Assembly: GCA_019416285.1 (NCBI GenBank)
Contig: DXXM01000006.1
Span: 38,117 to 102,116 of the forward strand
DNA from: Bacteroidales bacterium
GTDB lineage: Bacteria > Bacteroidota > Bacteroidia > Bacteroidales > Muribaculaceae
Length of the DNA: 64,000 bases
Reading direction: 5' to 3'
The notes under the pieces are model-generated. The model had not been told where the DNA came from and ran no database searches. It was given only the letters and a program-made list of their open reading frames with translations. This document shows, in pieces, positions 53,096 to 61,831 of this stretch. Every line of letters starts with the position of its first letter. Positions within the stretch are counted from its first letter, which is position 1. Made by a program: the position numbers and the translations under genes.

Positions 53096-56000
53096 TTAGA
53101 GGGTTAAATTGAGTCCGACAGTCCATGTGCGGAAGAACGGATAGTAGTTGGCGCTCGGGTTGTTGCCTACTTCGGGGTCGAACACCTTCAGCATCTTGGT
53201 GTGTTCCCAGAGGTCACTGCCGTTGACATAGACGCGCAACTGGTCGATATGGAATTTCTTGAGAGGTATCGAGTAGCCTAAGGTCACATTCTTCAGACGG
53301 ATATATGAGGCATCCTGCACCCATCTGTCGGAAGTGTTGTAGTTGAAGGCGTTGCCGCTGTAGAGACGGGGCCAGTAAGCATCCTGATTGTCCTCGGTCC
53401 AGTAGTTGCGGTGGATGGTCCAGGGCATGTCATAGGTGCGGTTGAGCGGTGCGATTTCAGCGGCGTCGATTGCCACCTTACGCTTGGCCACTCCCTGGAA
53501 CATGATGGAGAAGTCGAATCCCTTCCACTGCACTCCTAAGTTGAGACCGTAGAAGTAGCGGCCGTTGGATGAACCGAGACACACGAGGTCGCCGGGATTG
53601 TCGGGAGTACCGCCACCCTGACCGATCTGATGATCGGGATTACCCTGTGCGACATATTTCACGTCGCCACCGCCCACTTTCGCGTCATTGAACGACTGAT
53701 AGCCGGGATGTGCCTCCTTGTAGTCGAGATATTCCTGACGGCTTGACCAGAAACCGTCGGTCTTGTAGCCCCAGATTGTGTTGAGGGGATAGCCTTCGAG
53801 GATTGCCACCGAGCCGGCCTTGATAGTGTTCTGACCGGAGTAGTCGACCACCTTGTTGTCGCTATCGCTGAGATTGAAGCTGATGTTGTATGAGAGATCT
53901 TTCCAGCGGTCACGCCAGCCGAGTTCGATTTCCCAGCCCCATGTCTTGAGGGTGCCGACATTCGAATTGGGGACGGTGATACCTACGATGTGCGGGAGAG
54001 TCACGCCTGCGAGCATGTTGTCGTTCTTCTTCCAGTAGTAGTCGCCGGTGAAGGTGAGGCGGTTGTTGAGCATGCCGAGATCCACACCTATGTTGGTAGA
54101 GGAGATGATTTCCCAAGTCTTGTCGACGGAGGCCATGTTGCTCTGATAGTAGTTGGCCACGCCCATGCTCGACGAGCTGTTGATTACGGGGATGTAGTCG
54201 TAGAGACCGAGGATGGCGCCGTTGCCGAGCTGTCCCCAGGAGGCGCGGACTTTAAGATTGTTGATGATGTCCACATTCCAGAAATGCTCCTGGCTGATAC
54301 GCCATGCTGCGGAGAACGAGGGGAAGGCATGCCAGCGGCGCTGGGGAGCGAGACGGGAGCTGCCGTCGTAGCGCACATTGGCCTCAAGGAGATAGCGCCC
54401 GTCGAAATCATAGTTGATACGGCCGAAATACGACATCATGGCCCATGTCTCAATATTGTCGCCCACGGAGGTGTTGGCGGGGTCGGAAGAGTCGTAATAG
54501 TTGAGCGAGAAGAAGTCGTTGGAGATGAGATTCTTGATGCTTGTGTTCATCTCTTCCTTGCGGTAACGCTCGTAGGAGGTACCGGCGAGCACTCCGAGAC
54601 CGTGGGGGCCGAACTGTGCGTTATAGGTGAGGATTGCCTCGATGTTGTCGTGGTAATCGCTGTTTTTCTTGCGCTCCATCGAGTTGGGGTTGTTGACCTG
54701 CTGACGGTTTGTCAGGCCGAGACGGTCTTTCCACTCGAGATTGCGGCGGGTGATGTCCTGCGACCAGTAACCGGCGCGGCGGCTGGCGCGGAGTGTGAGA
54801 GCAAGACCCTTGACAAAATAGTCGTGGATATTGAGCTCGGCTTTGCCGATATAGGACTCGTATTTCTGTTTGTTCTCTCCTCCGTTGAGCATGATGTCGA
54901 TGGCGTTCTGCTGGAGGTCGCCGTTATAGGGGCTGTCGTTGATATCCTCTTCAGGATTGAATATAGGCTGACGGCCACGCACACGGTAGAGACGGCTGAG
55001 AAGGCCTTTGGCTCCGTAGGGGTTGTTTTTGGTGAACTTGCCTTCGTAGCTCGCAGTCAGGTTAAATGAGATATGGTCGTTTAACTCGGAATTGATTTTG
55101 GCGCGCAGGTTGTAGCGCTGGTTCTTGTCCGGACCATATTTGAGAATACCGTCTTTTGAATAATAGCCGCCTGAAACGAGATAGTTAAGATCCTTCTTGC
55201 CACCGGTGAGACTGATGCTGTGGCTCTGCTGTGTGGTGTGGCTCTTGGTTCCCTCGTTGACCCAGTTGGTCGACTCGAAGAGGTCCCAGCGGCCGTTGGT
55301 GTGGTTGGGACGGTAGTTGAAGTTGGGGTTGCCGACCCATGAGCTCTGCTCGGCGTTCCATTCGGGATTCTGGCCTGCCTGCACACGGGCTTCGTTGATC
55401 ATCACCTGCTCTTCCCATGCCGGAAGGCGCTGCGGCATGAGACCGGGTTTGTTGAAGCCGACAAAGCCGTTGTAGCTTACCTTCACTTTACCTTCCGAAC
55501 CGTTTTTGGTTGTGATAAGAATGACACCTGCGGCCGCCCTCGCACCATAGATGGCACTTGCGGCGGCGTCTTTAAGCACCGACACAGATGCGATGTCGTT
55601 GGGGTTGAGCAGTGTCATGTCACCCTCCACTCCGTCGATAAGGACGAGGGTTGCGGTAGAGTTGGCCGATGAGAAACCGCGCACTCGCATGCCGCTTGTC
55701 TCGGAACCGGGCTCACCGCTGGTGCGGAGCACCTGGAGACCGGGAACCTCGCCCTGCAATGCGGTCAGTACGTCAGTTGTAGGTTTTGCGGAAAGTCTCT
55801 CGCCGTCAATGGCCGAAACCGCGCCGGAGAGATTTACTTTTTTCTGTGTGCCGTAGCCCACCACAACAACTTCATCGAGTTGCTCGGTGTCCTCCTCCAT
55901 CGTCACGACACCCATATCTGCCTTGGCAGGCAGTTCAAGAGTCTTATAGCCTACATAAGTAAACTCAAGGATTGCCGATGCTTTGACATTGAGGCTGAAC

Positions 56001-56191
56001 CGGCCGTCAATATCTGTCAGCACGCCGTTGTTAGTGCCTTTTTCCCGGACTGCGACTCCGATCATAGGCTCATTGCCCACATCCTGGACGATACCTTTTG
56101 CCATGATCTGCGCCATTACGCCCGGGGTTGCCAGCATGACCATAGCAAATAAAATCACAAAGGATTTCAATCGCATTTTCAAGTTTTCCAT
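53096..56191 (-). CDS. susC: SusC family TonB-dependent oligosaccharide transporter
   Basis: 1031 residues. Signal peptide, a carboxypeptidase-regulatory-like domain (about 30-105: AKGIVQDVGNEPMIGVAV, FTYVGYKT), TonB box region LDEVVVVGYG, plug domain with MRVRGFSSANSTATLVLIDG and AAAGVILITTKNG, and a barrel ending WTVGLNLTL. The start may be 56191 (MENLKM) or 56176 (MRLKSF). Imports oligosaccharides with SusD. Its promoter at 56234-56264 is good and carries the TTTTGGTAAA motif shared with the regulator gene upstream. The only SusC/D pair in the window. Confidence 0.95.
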   Translation of the reverse strand: MENLKMRLKSFVILFAMVMLATPGVMAQIMAKGIVQDVGNEPMIGVAVREKGTNNGVLTDIDGRFSLNVKASAILEFTYVGYKTLELPAKADMGVVTMEEDTEQLDEVVVVGYGTQKKVNLSGAVSAIDGERLSAKPTTDVLTALQGEVPGLQVLRTSGEPGSETSGMRVRGFSSANSTATLVLIDGVEGDMTLLNPNDIASVSVLKDAAASAIYGARAAAGVILITTKNGSEGKVKVSYNGFVGFNKPGLMPQRLPAWEEQVMINEARVQAGQNPEWNAEQSSWVGNPNFNYRPNHTNGRWDLFESTNWVNEGTKSHTTQQSHSISLTGGKKDLNYLVSGGYYSKDGILKYGPDKNQRYNLRAKINSELNDHISFNLTASYEGKFTKNNPYGAKGLLSRLYRVRGRQPIFNPEEDINDSPYNGDLQQNAIDIMLNGGENKQKYESYIGKAELNIHDYFVKGLALTLRASRRAGYWSQDITRRNLEWKDRLGLTNRQQVNNPNSMERKKNSDYHDNIEAILTYNAQFGPHGLGVLAGTSYERYRKEEMNTSIKNLISNDFFSLNYYDSSDPANTSVGDNIETWAMMSYFGRINYDFDGRYLLEANVRYDGSSRLAPQRRWHAFPSFSAAWRISQEHFWNVDIINNLKVRASWGQLGNGAILGLYDYIPVINSSSSMGVANYYQSNMASVDKTWEIISSTNIGVDLGMLNNRLTFTGDYYWKKNDNMLAGVTLPHIVGITVPNSNVGTLKTWGWEIELGWRDRWKDLSYNISFNLSDSDNKVVDYSGQNTIKAGSVAILEGYPLNTIWGYKTDGFWSSRQEYLDYKEAHPGYQSFNDAKVGGGDVKYVAQGNPDHQIGQGGGTPDNPGDLVCLGSSNGRYFYGLNLGVQWKGFDFSIMFQGVAKRKVAIDAAEIAPLNRTYDMPWTIHRNYWTEDNQDAYWPRLYSGNAFNYNTSDRWVQDASYIRLKNVTLGYSIPLKKFHIDQLRVYVNGSDLWEHTKMLKVFDPEVGNNPSANYYPFFRTWTVGLNLTL

Positions 56192-56201
56192 TTGCTGTAT
56201 T

Positions 56202-56210
56202 TTTTGGTAA
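56202..56210 (-). promoter_or_regulatory. TTTTGGTAA motif in the susC leader
   Basis: Third copy of TTTTGGTAA near susC, lying between the -7 box and the start codon. It might be a secondary regulator contact; nine bases in AT-rich DNA can also recur by chance. Confidence 0.3.
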
Positions 56211-56233
56211 TAATGATTGAAAAAATTCTGTGA

Positions 56234-56264
56234 GCAAAATTACATCCGATATTCCGGCGACAAA
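56234..56264 (-). promoter_or_regulatory. Promoter of susC
   Basis: On the minus strand: TTTTG (TTG at 56260-56262) and TAATTTTG (56234-56241) separated by 18 nt, close to the Bacteroides consensus. It lies 43 bp before the start codon. Confidence 0.65.
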
Positions 56265-56269
56265 AGCGG

Positions 56270-56288
56270 AAGTAATCTGTTTTGGTAA
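56270..56288 (-). promoter_or_regulatory. Predicted SusR-like operator, susC copy
   Basis: Plus strand AGTAANNNRTTTTGGTAAA. The same 19-bp pattern occurs at 58233-58251 in the regulator's own promoter, in both cases 6-8 nt upstream of the -33 element. A partial copy (TTTTGGTAA) is at 56346-56354. Confidence 0.5.
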
Positions 56289-56345
56289 ACGGGCTCACAA
56301 TCTAAGCATCTATTATTTGTATTGTTACATATTCGGAAGCAGCGG

Positions 56346-56354
56346 TTTTGGTAA
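56346..56354 (-). promoter_or_regulatory. Upstream half-copy of the SusR-like operator
   Basis: GTTTTGGTAA, 67 bp further from susC than the main copy at 56270-56288. It would place a second regulator contact upstream. Confidence 0.35.
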
Positions 56355-56387
56355 TAGATTCATCGGTGCCGGGGAAGTCCGCGAAAG

Positions 56388-58118
56388 CTATATGGAAGGC
56401 TTACCGAGAGCACGGACGGCGGTGGCGAAATTCTCGTTGGGAATATCCGATTTATTGCGCACTCTCTGGCGGGTATTATAGACCGTCTGGACCGAGCAGT
56501 GGAGGAATTTTGAAATCTTCACGCTGTCGTTTATACCGAGGCGGACAAAGGCGTAGATTCTCAATTCGGTGTTGAGCAATTCACCTTTTCTTATCGTGAT
56601 GCGCTCTTCGGGACGCAGGAGCGAATTGAAATCCTCCACGAAGTTCGGATAGACCCGGAGGAATATCTGATCGAAATTGGAATAGAGTTCCTTTATCTCT
56701 CCGTGGGAGAGTTCGGGCGATTTTGTCAGCTCCTTTACCTCCTCGAACTGATGGGCCATAATCTTGCGATAGATGTCGCGGCGGAAATCGTCGAGCTTGC
56801 TGATATAGTTGGAGCAGATTGAAAATATGTCGGCGATATAGCGCTCCTTATTGCTGTTGGCTACAAGGAGCTCGCTCGCCGACTGCTGCGTCTCGCGCAC
56901 CAGGGCCTCAAGACGTGCATTGACATCCTTGAGCTCCATGCGGGTGTCCTGGAGCTCTTTCACCTTACGGTTGAGCTCGGCGTTTGTTTCGTTAAGGATG
57001 ATTTTCTTCTTCTTGATACTCTTGAACTGCCGGTAGATATAGCACACGGCCGCCACCAGCACCACCAATATAATAATAAGGATGTAGATATACGATTCTA
57101 TCCTTTTAGCCTGCTCATTGCTCTTGAGACTCAGAGCCTCGGCAATGTGATATTGCAGGTCGGCAAGCCGGCCCACACGCACGCGGCTGTTGTAGTCATT
57201 GGCACATTGCAGGCAGTATGTTATGTAATCGTTTGCGCGATTCAGATCTCCTGATTTATAGACGATGCTCGACACTTCCTCCAGTGAAGCTATCTCCTTG
57301 TTGCAGATTCTGACGTCGGCGATAGCCGAGAGTATCAGATATTTGAACGCATTTTCCGTATCACCTATTTTCTTATAAAGATGGCTCAGCACCCAGGCGT
57401 CCATCGCTTCCTTTCTGCTCGAAAACGCACTCGTGCTCACCACTTTTTTGACCAGCGGAATCGACTCGCGTGCCGTTTTCTCATCATTGAAACTCCTCCA
57501 GCCTATAAACCAGCAATATAGCGGGTCCGTTGCCGGAAGATTGCGACCGAGGTTGACCAGCAAAGGCTCCATATCTGGCAGAAAGGGAGTCTCAAGCGAG
57601 TTTTTCCCGAGATACTGGTCCTTATGGGTCACTATGAAGAGTAGTCTCTCGTAATAGTCGACAATCATTCCGTTTGAAAGCCGGTTTATATCCACCTCCC
57701 CTATACATTTCTGAGCCTCGTCGAGCAGGCCGGTAGCGGCATAGAGATACGACTTGTTAAGGCTCATCTCGTCCTTCCAGCTCTGACGGTTCTGCTCCTG
57801 CGCTATATCATAACAGATATTGGCATAGTGCAGGGCGGAGTCGGAATCGAAGAAGCAGTATTCATTGTAGATGTCAAGGTTTATCCAGTAAAGATGTTCG
57901 GCATCGCTCACACCCTGCAATTTACTTTTCAGGCCATCAATTTTAACGGCTTTCGCACTGACAAACAAATCCTTTTTCCCCAACTCGACATCAAGCGAAT
58001 CAAGCAACGCCGGGACATCGCAGTCAATCAATCCCGACCCTTTGGCGGAAGAATAGGCGGGGAGGCCGAAAATCATCATTATAAGTCCGAGGAACGCCCC
58101 TGAACGAAAGTAGCTCAT
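56388..58118 (-). CDS. SusR-like membrane regulator with DUF6377-type domain
   Basis: 576 residues. Signal/leader, TPR-like helices on the periplasmic side (about 30-330), one membrane segment SYIYILIIILVVLVAAVCYI near 336-356, a coiled coil (NETNAELNRKVKELQDTR onward), and a C-terminal DNA-binding part with FLHCSVQTVYNTRQRVRNKS, a helix-turn-helix. This is the layout of SusR, the activator of the starch locus of Bacteroides, and of DUF6377 regulators. The gene precedes susC in the same direction, so it probably activates susCD. The 19-bp motif in both promoters suggests autoregulation. Specificity for a particular sugar cannot be stated. Confidence 0.85.
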   Translation of the reverse strand: MSYFRSGAFLGLIMMIFGLPAYSSAKGSGLIDCDVPALLDSLDVELGKKDLFVSAKAVKIDGLKSKLQGVSDAEHLYWINLDIYNEYCFFDSDSALHYANICYDIAQEQNRQSWKDEMSLNKSYLYAATGLLDEAQKCIGEVDINRLSNGMIVDYYERLLFIVTHKDQYLGKNSLETPFLPDMEPLLVNLGRNLPATDPLYCWFIGWRSFNDEKTARESIPLVKKVVSTSAFSSRKEAMDAWVLSHLYKKIGDTENAFKYLILSAIADVRICNKEIASLEEVSSIVYKSGDLNRANDYITYCLQCANDYNSRVRVGRLADLQYHIAEALSLKSNEQAKRIESYIYILIIILVVLVAAVCYIYRQFKSIKKKKIILNETNAELNRKVKELQDTRMELKDVNARLEALVRETQQSASELLVANSNKERYIADIFSICSNYISKLDDFRRDIYRKIMAHQFEEVKELTKSPELSHGEIKELYSNFDQIFLRVYPNFVEDFNSLLRPEERITIRKGELLNTELRIYAFVRLGINDSVKISKFLHCSVQTVYNTRQRVRNKSDIPNENFATAVRALGKPSI

Positions 58119-58196
58119 GATATTCAGAATAAGTTCTTTTTGATTACTTTTGCGTAAAATAAATTTAAACTCTTATTAAGTTTAATTTATATTATG

Positions 58197-58228
58197 CAAA
58201 TATACGTCTTTATTACAAACCATCCAAT
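58197..58228 (-). promoter_or_regulatory. Promoter of the SusR-like gene
   Basis: TTG (plus-strand CAA at 58225-58227) and TATATTTG (58197-58204) on the minus strand, 20 nt apart. This is a very good Bacteroides promoter, with a leader of about 70 nt. Confidence 0.7.
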
Positions 58229-58232
58229 TTTA

Positions 58233-58251
58233 AGTAAGAGATTTTGGTAAA
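58233..58251 (-). promoter_or_regulatory. Predicted SusR-like operator, autoregulatory copy
   Basis: Same AGTAANNNRTTTTGGTAAA pattern as 56270-56288, 5 nt upstream of the -33 element of the regulator's own promoter. Confidence 0.5.
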
Positions 58252-58422
58252 GCTCAAATATGGTACTATACTATTAAGCAATATATTATAATTTTAAATC
58301 GGTAAATAATTTTAGGAGGCTATTATAGCAGTGACGAATAAATTAGCTATAGAAGTCACGCTATATCTATGTTAAATTTACTTAAATAAATATCCAAAAT
58401 CCACGTCTGTTAATTTATGCCA

Positions 58423-58482
58423 GAACCCCGCATCAGCAGATATACCTATTTTATTATATAGGCGCTCCGTGATGCAGGGTTC
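58423..58482. repeat. Inverted repeat downstream of the alpha/beta hydrolase gene
   Basis: GAACCCCGCATCA (58423-58435) and TGATGCAGGGTTC (58470-58482) pair with one mismatch; a nested CCTAT/ATAGG stem sits inside. Probably ends the hydrolase transcript, 52 bp after its stop, though no U-tract follows. Confidence 0.5.
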
Positions 58483-58533
58483 CAATAAAACTCTACTATT
58501 TCATTATCCGAGGATATACGAGCCTCGGTTGGC

Positions 58534-59619
58534 TTATCTGTTCAGGTTCTCTTCAAAAAATTTCTCAATAGCGGCAAAAGGTATTACATCCTTTTGGTCA
58601 TAAAGGTCGGTATGACTTGCCCCGGGAACAACCATGAATATTTTGTTATTCTCTTTTCCCGGAATAATGGTGAGTTTCTTGAAGGCATCGCTTCCGAAAT
58701 AGAATGAGTGCGCCTTTTCACCATGGAGAATCATCACGGCATTTTCAATCTCTCCGGCTCGGCTCATGAGCGGGAAATTAACCCAGGGAATTGTAGCTGT
58801 GACATTGCGGCCACCATTGGAATTGAGTGAACGGGGATGATAGCCGCGTTTTGTCTTGTAATAATCATAGTAGTCACGCAAGAACTTCGGGGCATCCTCC
58901 GGAAGCACATCCGGTACCCCACCCTCCGGTTTCGGCGTGCCGTTGCGGTAATCTTCCGTACGCTGTGCGGCAAGAGTTTTGCGAATGGCATTGCGGGCCT
59001 CAGCACTATCGGCGGCATCGAAATAGCCATTGGAGCTTACACGGCTCATATCATACATTGTAGATGCAAGTGTCGCCTTGATTCGCGGGTCGCAGGCAGC
59101 CGCATTGATAGCGATACCACCCCAGCCGCAGATGCCGAGTATGCCAACCTTCTCAGAATCGACTTCGGGATTGGTCACAAGATAATCGACTGCGGCATTG
59201 AAATCCTCGGTATTGATGTCGGGAGAGGTCATGTAGCGTGGTGTGCCGCCGCTCTCACCGGTAAAGGAAGGATCAAAGGCTATGGTAAGGAAGCCGCGCT
59301 CAGCCATTTCCTGCGCATACAGCCCGGCCGCCTGTTCCTTTACTGCACCAAAAGGGCCGCACACGGCTATCGCAGGAAGTTTACCTGTGGAATGTTTGGG
59401 CTTATACATATCGGCTGCAAGAGTAATGCCGTAACGATTCACGAATGTGACCTTGCTGTGGTCGACCTTGTCACTCTTGGGAAACGTCTTGTCCCATTCT
59501 TTTGTCAGAGTCAGTTTTTCCATTTCGTTTCTGTTTTCTGTTGTGTTGGAGGCGTTAAGACCTGTCATCCCTGCCGTAAGGCTTAAAAGGCCCAAAGCCA
59601 CTAATTGTTTTACATTCAT
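58534..59619 (-). CDS. Exported alpha/beta hydrolase (dienelactone hydrolase-like)
   Basis: 361 residues with signal peptide. The fold marks are YGITLAADMYKP, AVCGPFGAVKEQAAG, the nucleophile elbow GICGWGG (Cys near residue 163 in place of the usual Ser), ILHGEKAHS and GASHTDLYD (His near 336). A Cys nucleophile is known in dienelactone-hydrolase relatives such as YcjY-like proteins. The substrate is unknown; an ester or lactone is likely. It follows the AraC gene at 59763-60602 and has its own -7 box (TAATTTTG, 59681-59688). Confidence 0.82.
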   Translation of the reverse strand: MNVKQLVALGLLSLTAGMTGLNASNTTENRNEMEKLTLTKEWDKTFPKSDKVDHSKVTFVNRYGITLAADMYKPKHSTGKLPAIAVCGPFGAVKEQAAGLYAQEMAERGFLTIAFDPSFTGESGGTPRYMTSPDINTEDFNAAVDYLVTNPEVDSEKVGILGICGWGGIAINAAACDPRIKATLASTMYDMSRVSSNGYFDAADSAEARNAIRKTLAAQRTEDYRNGTPKPEGGVPDVLPEDAPKFLRDYYDYYKTKRGYHPRSLNSNGGRNVTATIPWVNFPLMSRAGEIENAVMILHGEKAHSFYFGSDAFKKLTIIPGKENNKIFMVVPGASHTDLYDQKDVIPFAAIEKFFEENLNR

Positions 59620-59680
59620 ATTAAGTTGCAGTTTATTCTTTCAATACCAGTCATTAATGTCCTCTAATGTTTTCATGTGA

Positions 59681-59688
59681 CAAAATTA
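59681..59688 (-). promoter_or_regulatory. -7 promoter box for the alpha/beta hydrolase gene
   Basis: TAATTTTG on the minus strand, 61 bp before the start. No clear -33; the repeat at 59695-59724 lies where an activator or repressor would bind. Confidence 0.5.
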
Positions 59689-59694
59689 CGGAAA

Positions 59695-59724
59695 GAGCTC
59701 CACAGTTTGATTACTGTGAAGCTC
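59695..59724 (-). repeat. Inverted repeat between AraC gene and hydrolase promoter
   Basis: GAGCTCCACAGT (59695-59706) and ACTGTGAAGCTC (59713-59724) pair with one mismatch and a 6-nt loop. It sits 38 bp after the AraC stop and 6 nt upstream of the hydrolase -7 box, so it is either the AraC terminator or an operator. Confidence 0.55.
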
Positions 59725-59762
59725 AATTACCATTTCCGAGAGGCTCAATCTCAGTTATTATC

Positions 59763-60602
59763 TCATACCGCTGTCGGTGCGACTCCGAACTCTTTCTTGA
59801 AGGCTGTGGAGAAATGTGACGGGTTGCGGAATCCCACCTCGGCATAGACATCGACCACCTTCCTTCGCTCTGTTTTCATTAATTCATAAGCCTTTTCAAG
59901 CCTTTTCTTTATAATCCATCTCTCAGGCGTAAGATTACTGATTTTTCTGAAATCACGCTTGAATGTCGCAAGGCTGCGACCGGTGTAATGGGCTATCTCC
60001 TCTATGCTCAGATCGCACATGAAATTTTCTTCCATAAAACCGAGAATATCTATTTTCCACGGCTCATTGAAATCAAACAGCGTCGGCACAAATCTCTCGT
60101 CTATCGCCAGCAGCGCCATCAGTCCTTCTTGCAATTTCAGTTCCATGAAATTATCTCTTGGTTTCACATCAGGGTCAAAATATGGTGTCATTGATGCAAA
60201 AAGACTTGCGAGCTCCACAGTCTTGGGAAGTTTTATCACACCGTTGTCCAGTTTCTTTTTCCGTAGCGGGACCTTGTTCAGCGATAGTTTCGTATACATC
60301 TCACGGAGGAAGCTACGTGTGAACATCAGAAATATGCCGCAATACCTTTCACCATTATACGTTTTCTTATACATAGCAATATGGTGGTCACGCGGGATAA
60401 ACACACACTCACCTTTGCGGACATGAATCTTCTCCGTGCCGTTGTCAAGAATCATCTCGCCCGAATAGACATAATTGAGCGCATACTCCCTTGAGCGATG
60501 TATGCAGCCGCTCAGATCGTCGTAGAAGAAGCTATAAAACACGTTATTATAGTTGAAGATCAGCTTCATCGGGCCGAGATTTTCGTCATTTTCCATTGCC
60601 AT
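59763..60602 (-). CDS. AraC family transcriptional regulator
   Basis: 279 residues. N-terminal cupin-like domain (YVYSGEMILDNGTEKI, GECVFIPRDHHIAM) and a C-terminal AraC helix-turn-helix pair (IEEIAHYTGRSLATFKRDF, VVDVYAEVGFRNPSHFSTAFKKEFG split in two halves). Immediately upstream of and in the same direction as the alpha/beta hydrolase gene, which it may control. No convincing -7 box is seen before its start. Inducer unknown. Confidence 0.88.
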   Translation of the reverse strand: MAMENDENLGPMKLIFNYNNVFYSFFYDDLSGCIHRSREYALNYVYSGEMILDNGTEKIHVRKGECVFIPRDHHIAMYKKTYNGERYCGIFLMFTRSFLREMYTKLSLNKVPLRKKKLDNGVIKLPKTVELASLFASMTPYFDPDVKPRDNFMELKLQEGLMALLAIDERFVPTLFDFNEPWKIDILGFMEENFMCDLSIEEIAHYTGRSLATFKRDFRKISNLTPERWIIKKRLEKAYELMKTERRKVVDVYAEVGFRNPSHFSTAFKKEFGVAPTAV

Positions 60603-60693
60603 ACACCTTATTTTATATAAGATTTTACTTCCGGTTGCATTTATACGGTATATTGAATCCGGGCTTACTCATAAGCATTGATTCTTCCTTTTT

Positions 60694-61518
60694 TTATTCT
60701 CTGTATTGCGTCGGATTCAGTCCCAGGGTTCGTTGGACGTATCGGCTGAAATATGCCGGCGATGAGAAGTTGAACATATCCGAAATCTGCACGAATGTCA
60801 GGCTCTTGTCGCGCAGCAGGCGCGCGATGTCCAGCGACGTGTAGCGATTTATCCAGTAATTCGCGGGATAACCGCTCACCTTTTTCGAGATTTCCGAGAG
60901 ATATTTCGACGTGACAAACAGCGCATCGGCATAATACGTCACCTCGCGGTTGTGGCGGTAGTCCCCGTTTTCAAGCATGTCAAGGAAGCGGTTCATCAGT
61001 GATGCGTTTTGAGTGGAGACAGCCGATTCGTTGTTTATTACCGAATGGAAGTCAAAGAAATCAAGAATCGCCGACTGCACGGCATTAATCAGCATTTCGC
61101 GGTAGAAAGTGTGGTCGGTCTGATTGAGCCGATATGCTATCCAGCGGAAATCGCGCTCGCACACAAACCGCTGCCCCGCATCAAGACTCATGACCGGATT
61201 GAGGAAGAGCGACAACTGCCCTTTCATACCGTAGTTGGTCTGCGGGGTGCAGAGTTCGATGAACGAGGCCGTCACATAGAGCGTCCTCACGGCGAAATCT
61301 TCCGAAGGCCTGATGTCGTCGAGCAGTTTTCCCTTGCGGACTATCATCAGGTCACCTTCGTGAAGCTCGAAACGCTGTCCGTTAAAGACAAACGAACAGC
61401 TCCCGCCCACACACAACGCATGCGCGAGGTATTCCTCATAGCAGCCGCTACCGACACCCTCGAGAGACTCCTCGATTATGACATCCTTCATTCTTTCGAC
61501 AACCTTCAATCTTTCCAT
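60694..61518 (-). CDS. AraC family transcriptional regulator
   Basis: 274 residues from the ATG at 61518 (an in-frame TTG is at 61524). N-terminal sensor with cupin features (SCSFVFNGQRFELHEGDLM) and C-terminal AraC domain: DALFVTSKYLSEISKKVSG, FVQISDMFNFSSPAYFSRYVQ and GLNPTQYRE. It is 92 bp upstream of the other AraC gene and transcribed the same way, but the two proteins are not close copies. Promoter at 61541-61572; direct repeats just upstream suggest self-control. Target genes unknown. Confidence 0.88.
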   Translation of the reverse strand: MERLKVVERMKDVIIEESLEGVGSGCYEEYLAHALCVGGSCSFVFNGQRFELHEGDLMIVRKGKLLDDIRPSEDFAVRTLYVTASFIELCTPQTNYGMKGQLSLFLNPVMSLDAGQRFVCERDFRWIAYRLNQTDHTFYREMLINAVQSAILDFFDFHSVINNESAVSTQNASLMNRFLDMLENGDYRHNREVTYYADALFVTSKYLSEISKKVSGYPANYWINRYTSLDIARLLRDKSLTFVQISDMFNFSSPAYFSRYVQRTLGLNPTQYRE

Positions 61519-61540
61519 GTACAATCAATATTTTCATGTA

Positions 61541-61572
61541 CAAAAATAATAAGCCTCTTACTCAATCACAAG
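61541..61572 (-). promoter_or_regulatory. Promoter of the AraC gene at 60694
   Basis: Minus strand TTG (plus CAA at 61569-61571) and TATTTTTG (61541-61548) separated by 20 nt, a good Bacteroides promoter. Confidence 0.65.
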
Positions 61573-61573
61573 T

Positions 61574-61601
61574 CCTGCTGAATCGCCAGCCCTGCTGAAT
61601 C
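61574..61601. repeat. Direct repeat CCTGCTGAATC, possible AraC operator
   Basis: CCTGCTGAATC occurs at 61574-61584 and 61591-61601, 17 bp start to start, directly upstream of the -33 element. Tandem repeats in this position are usual for AraC-type binding. Confidence 0.45.
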
Positions 61602-61747
61602 ATAATAAGAAACATTGCAAAATTACAGCTATATCACGAATCAAACTTATAATAATTACGGTTTTACTTATCAAAATCCCTTACTAGCCGACATATTCCT
61701 GCCCCTGGTGGAATTATCATCCGGTGAAAGATTAATCAATAATGCTA

Positions 61748-61800
61748 AATAAAGACAGACAGCCCTCGGGAGCTTAACCAGAGGGCTGTCTGTCTTTATT
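61748..61800. terminator. Strong bidirectional terminator after gmd
   Basis: Perfect 20-bp arms (61748-61767 and 61781-61800; cores GACAGACAGCCCTC and GAGGGCTGTCTGTC) with a 13-nt loop. A/T-rich ends give U-tracts in both directions. It lies 31 bp after the gmd stop and ends the surface-polysaccharide operon. The remainder of the 61525-61831 gap holds only the AraC promoter and repeats. Confidence 0.85.
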
Positions 61801-61831
61801 AATGTGATTTACTTATCTGATGCCACTTACA

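Larger units (their letters stand above)
58119..58533. other. AT-rich intergenic gap with regulator promoter and a hairpin
   Basis: This 415-bp gap has no gene that I can support. It holds the promoter (58197-58228) and operator (58233-58251) of the SusR-like gene and the inverted repeat at 58423-58482. The middle (about 58255-58420) is AT-rich with no clear feature. Confidence 0.6.
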
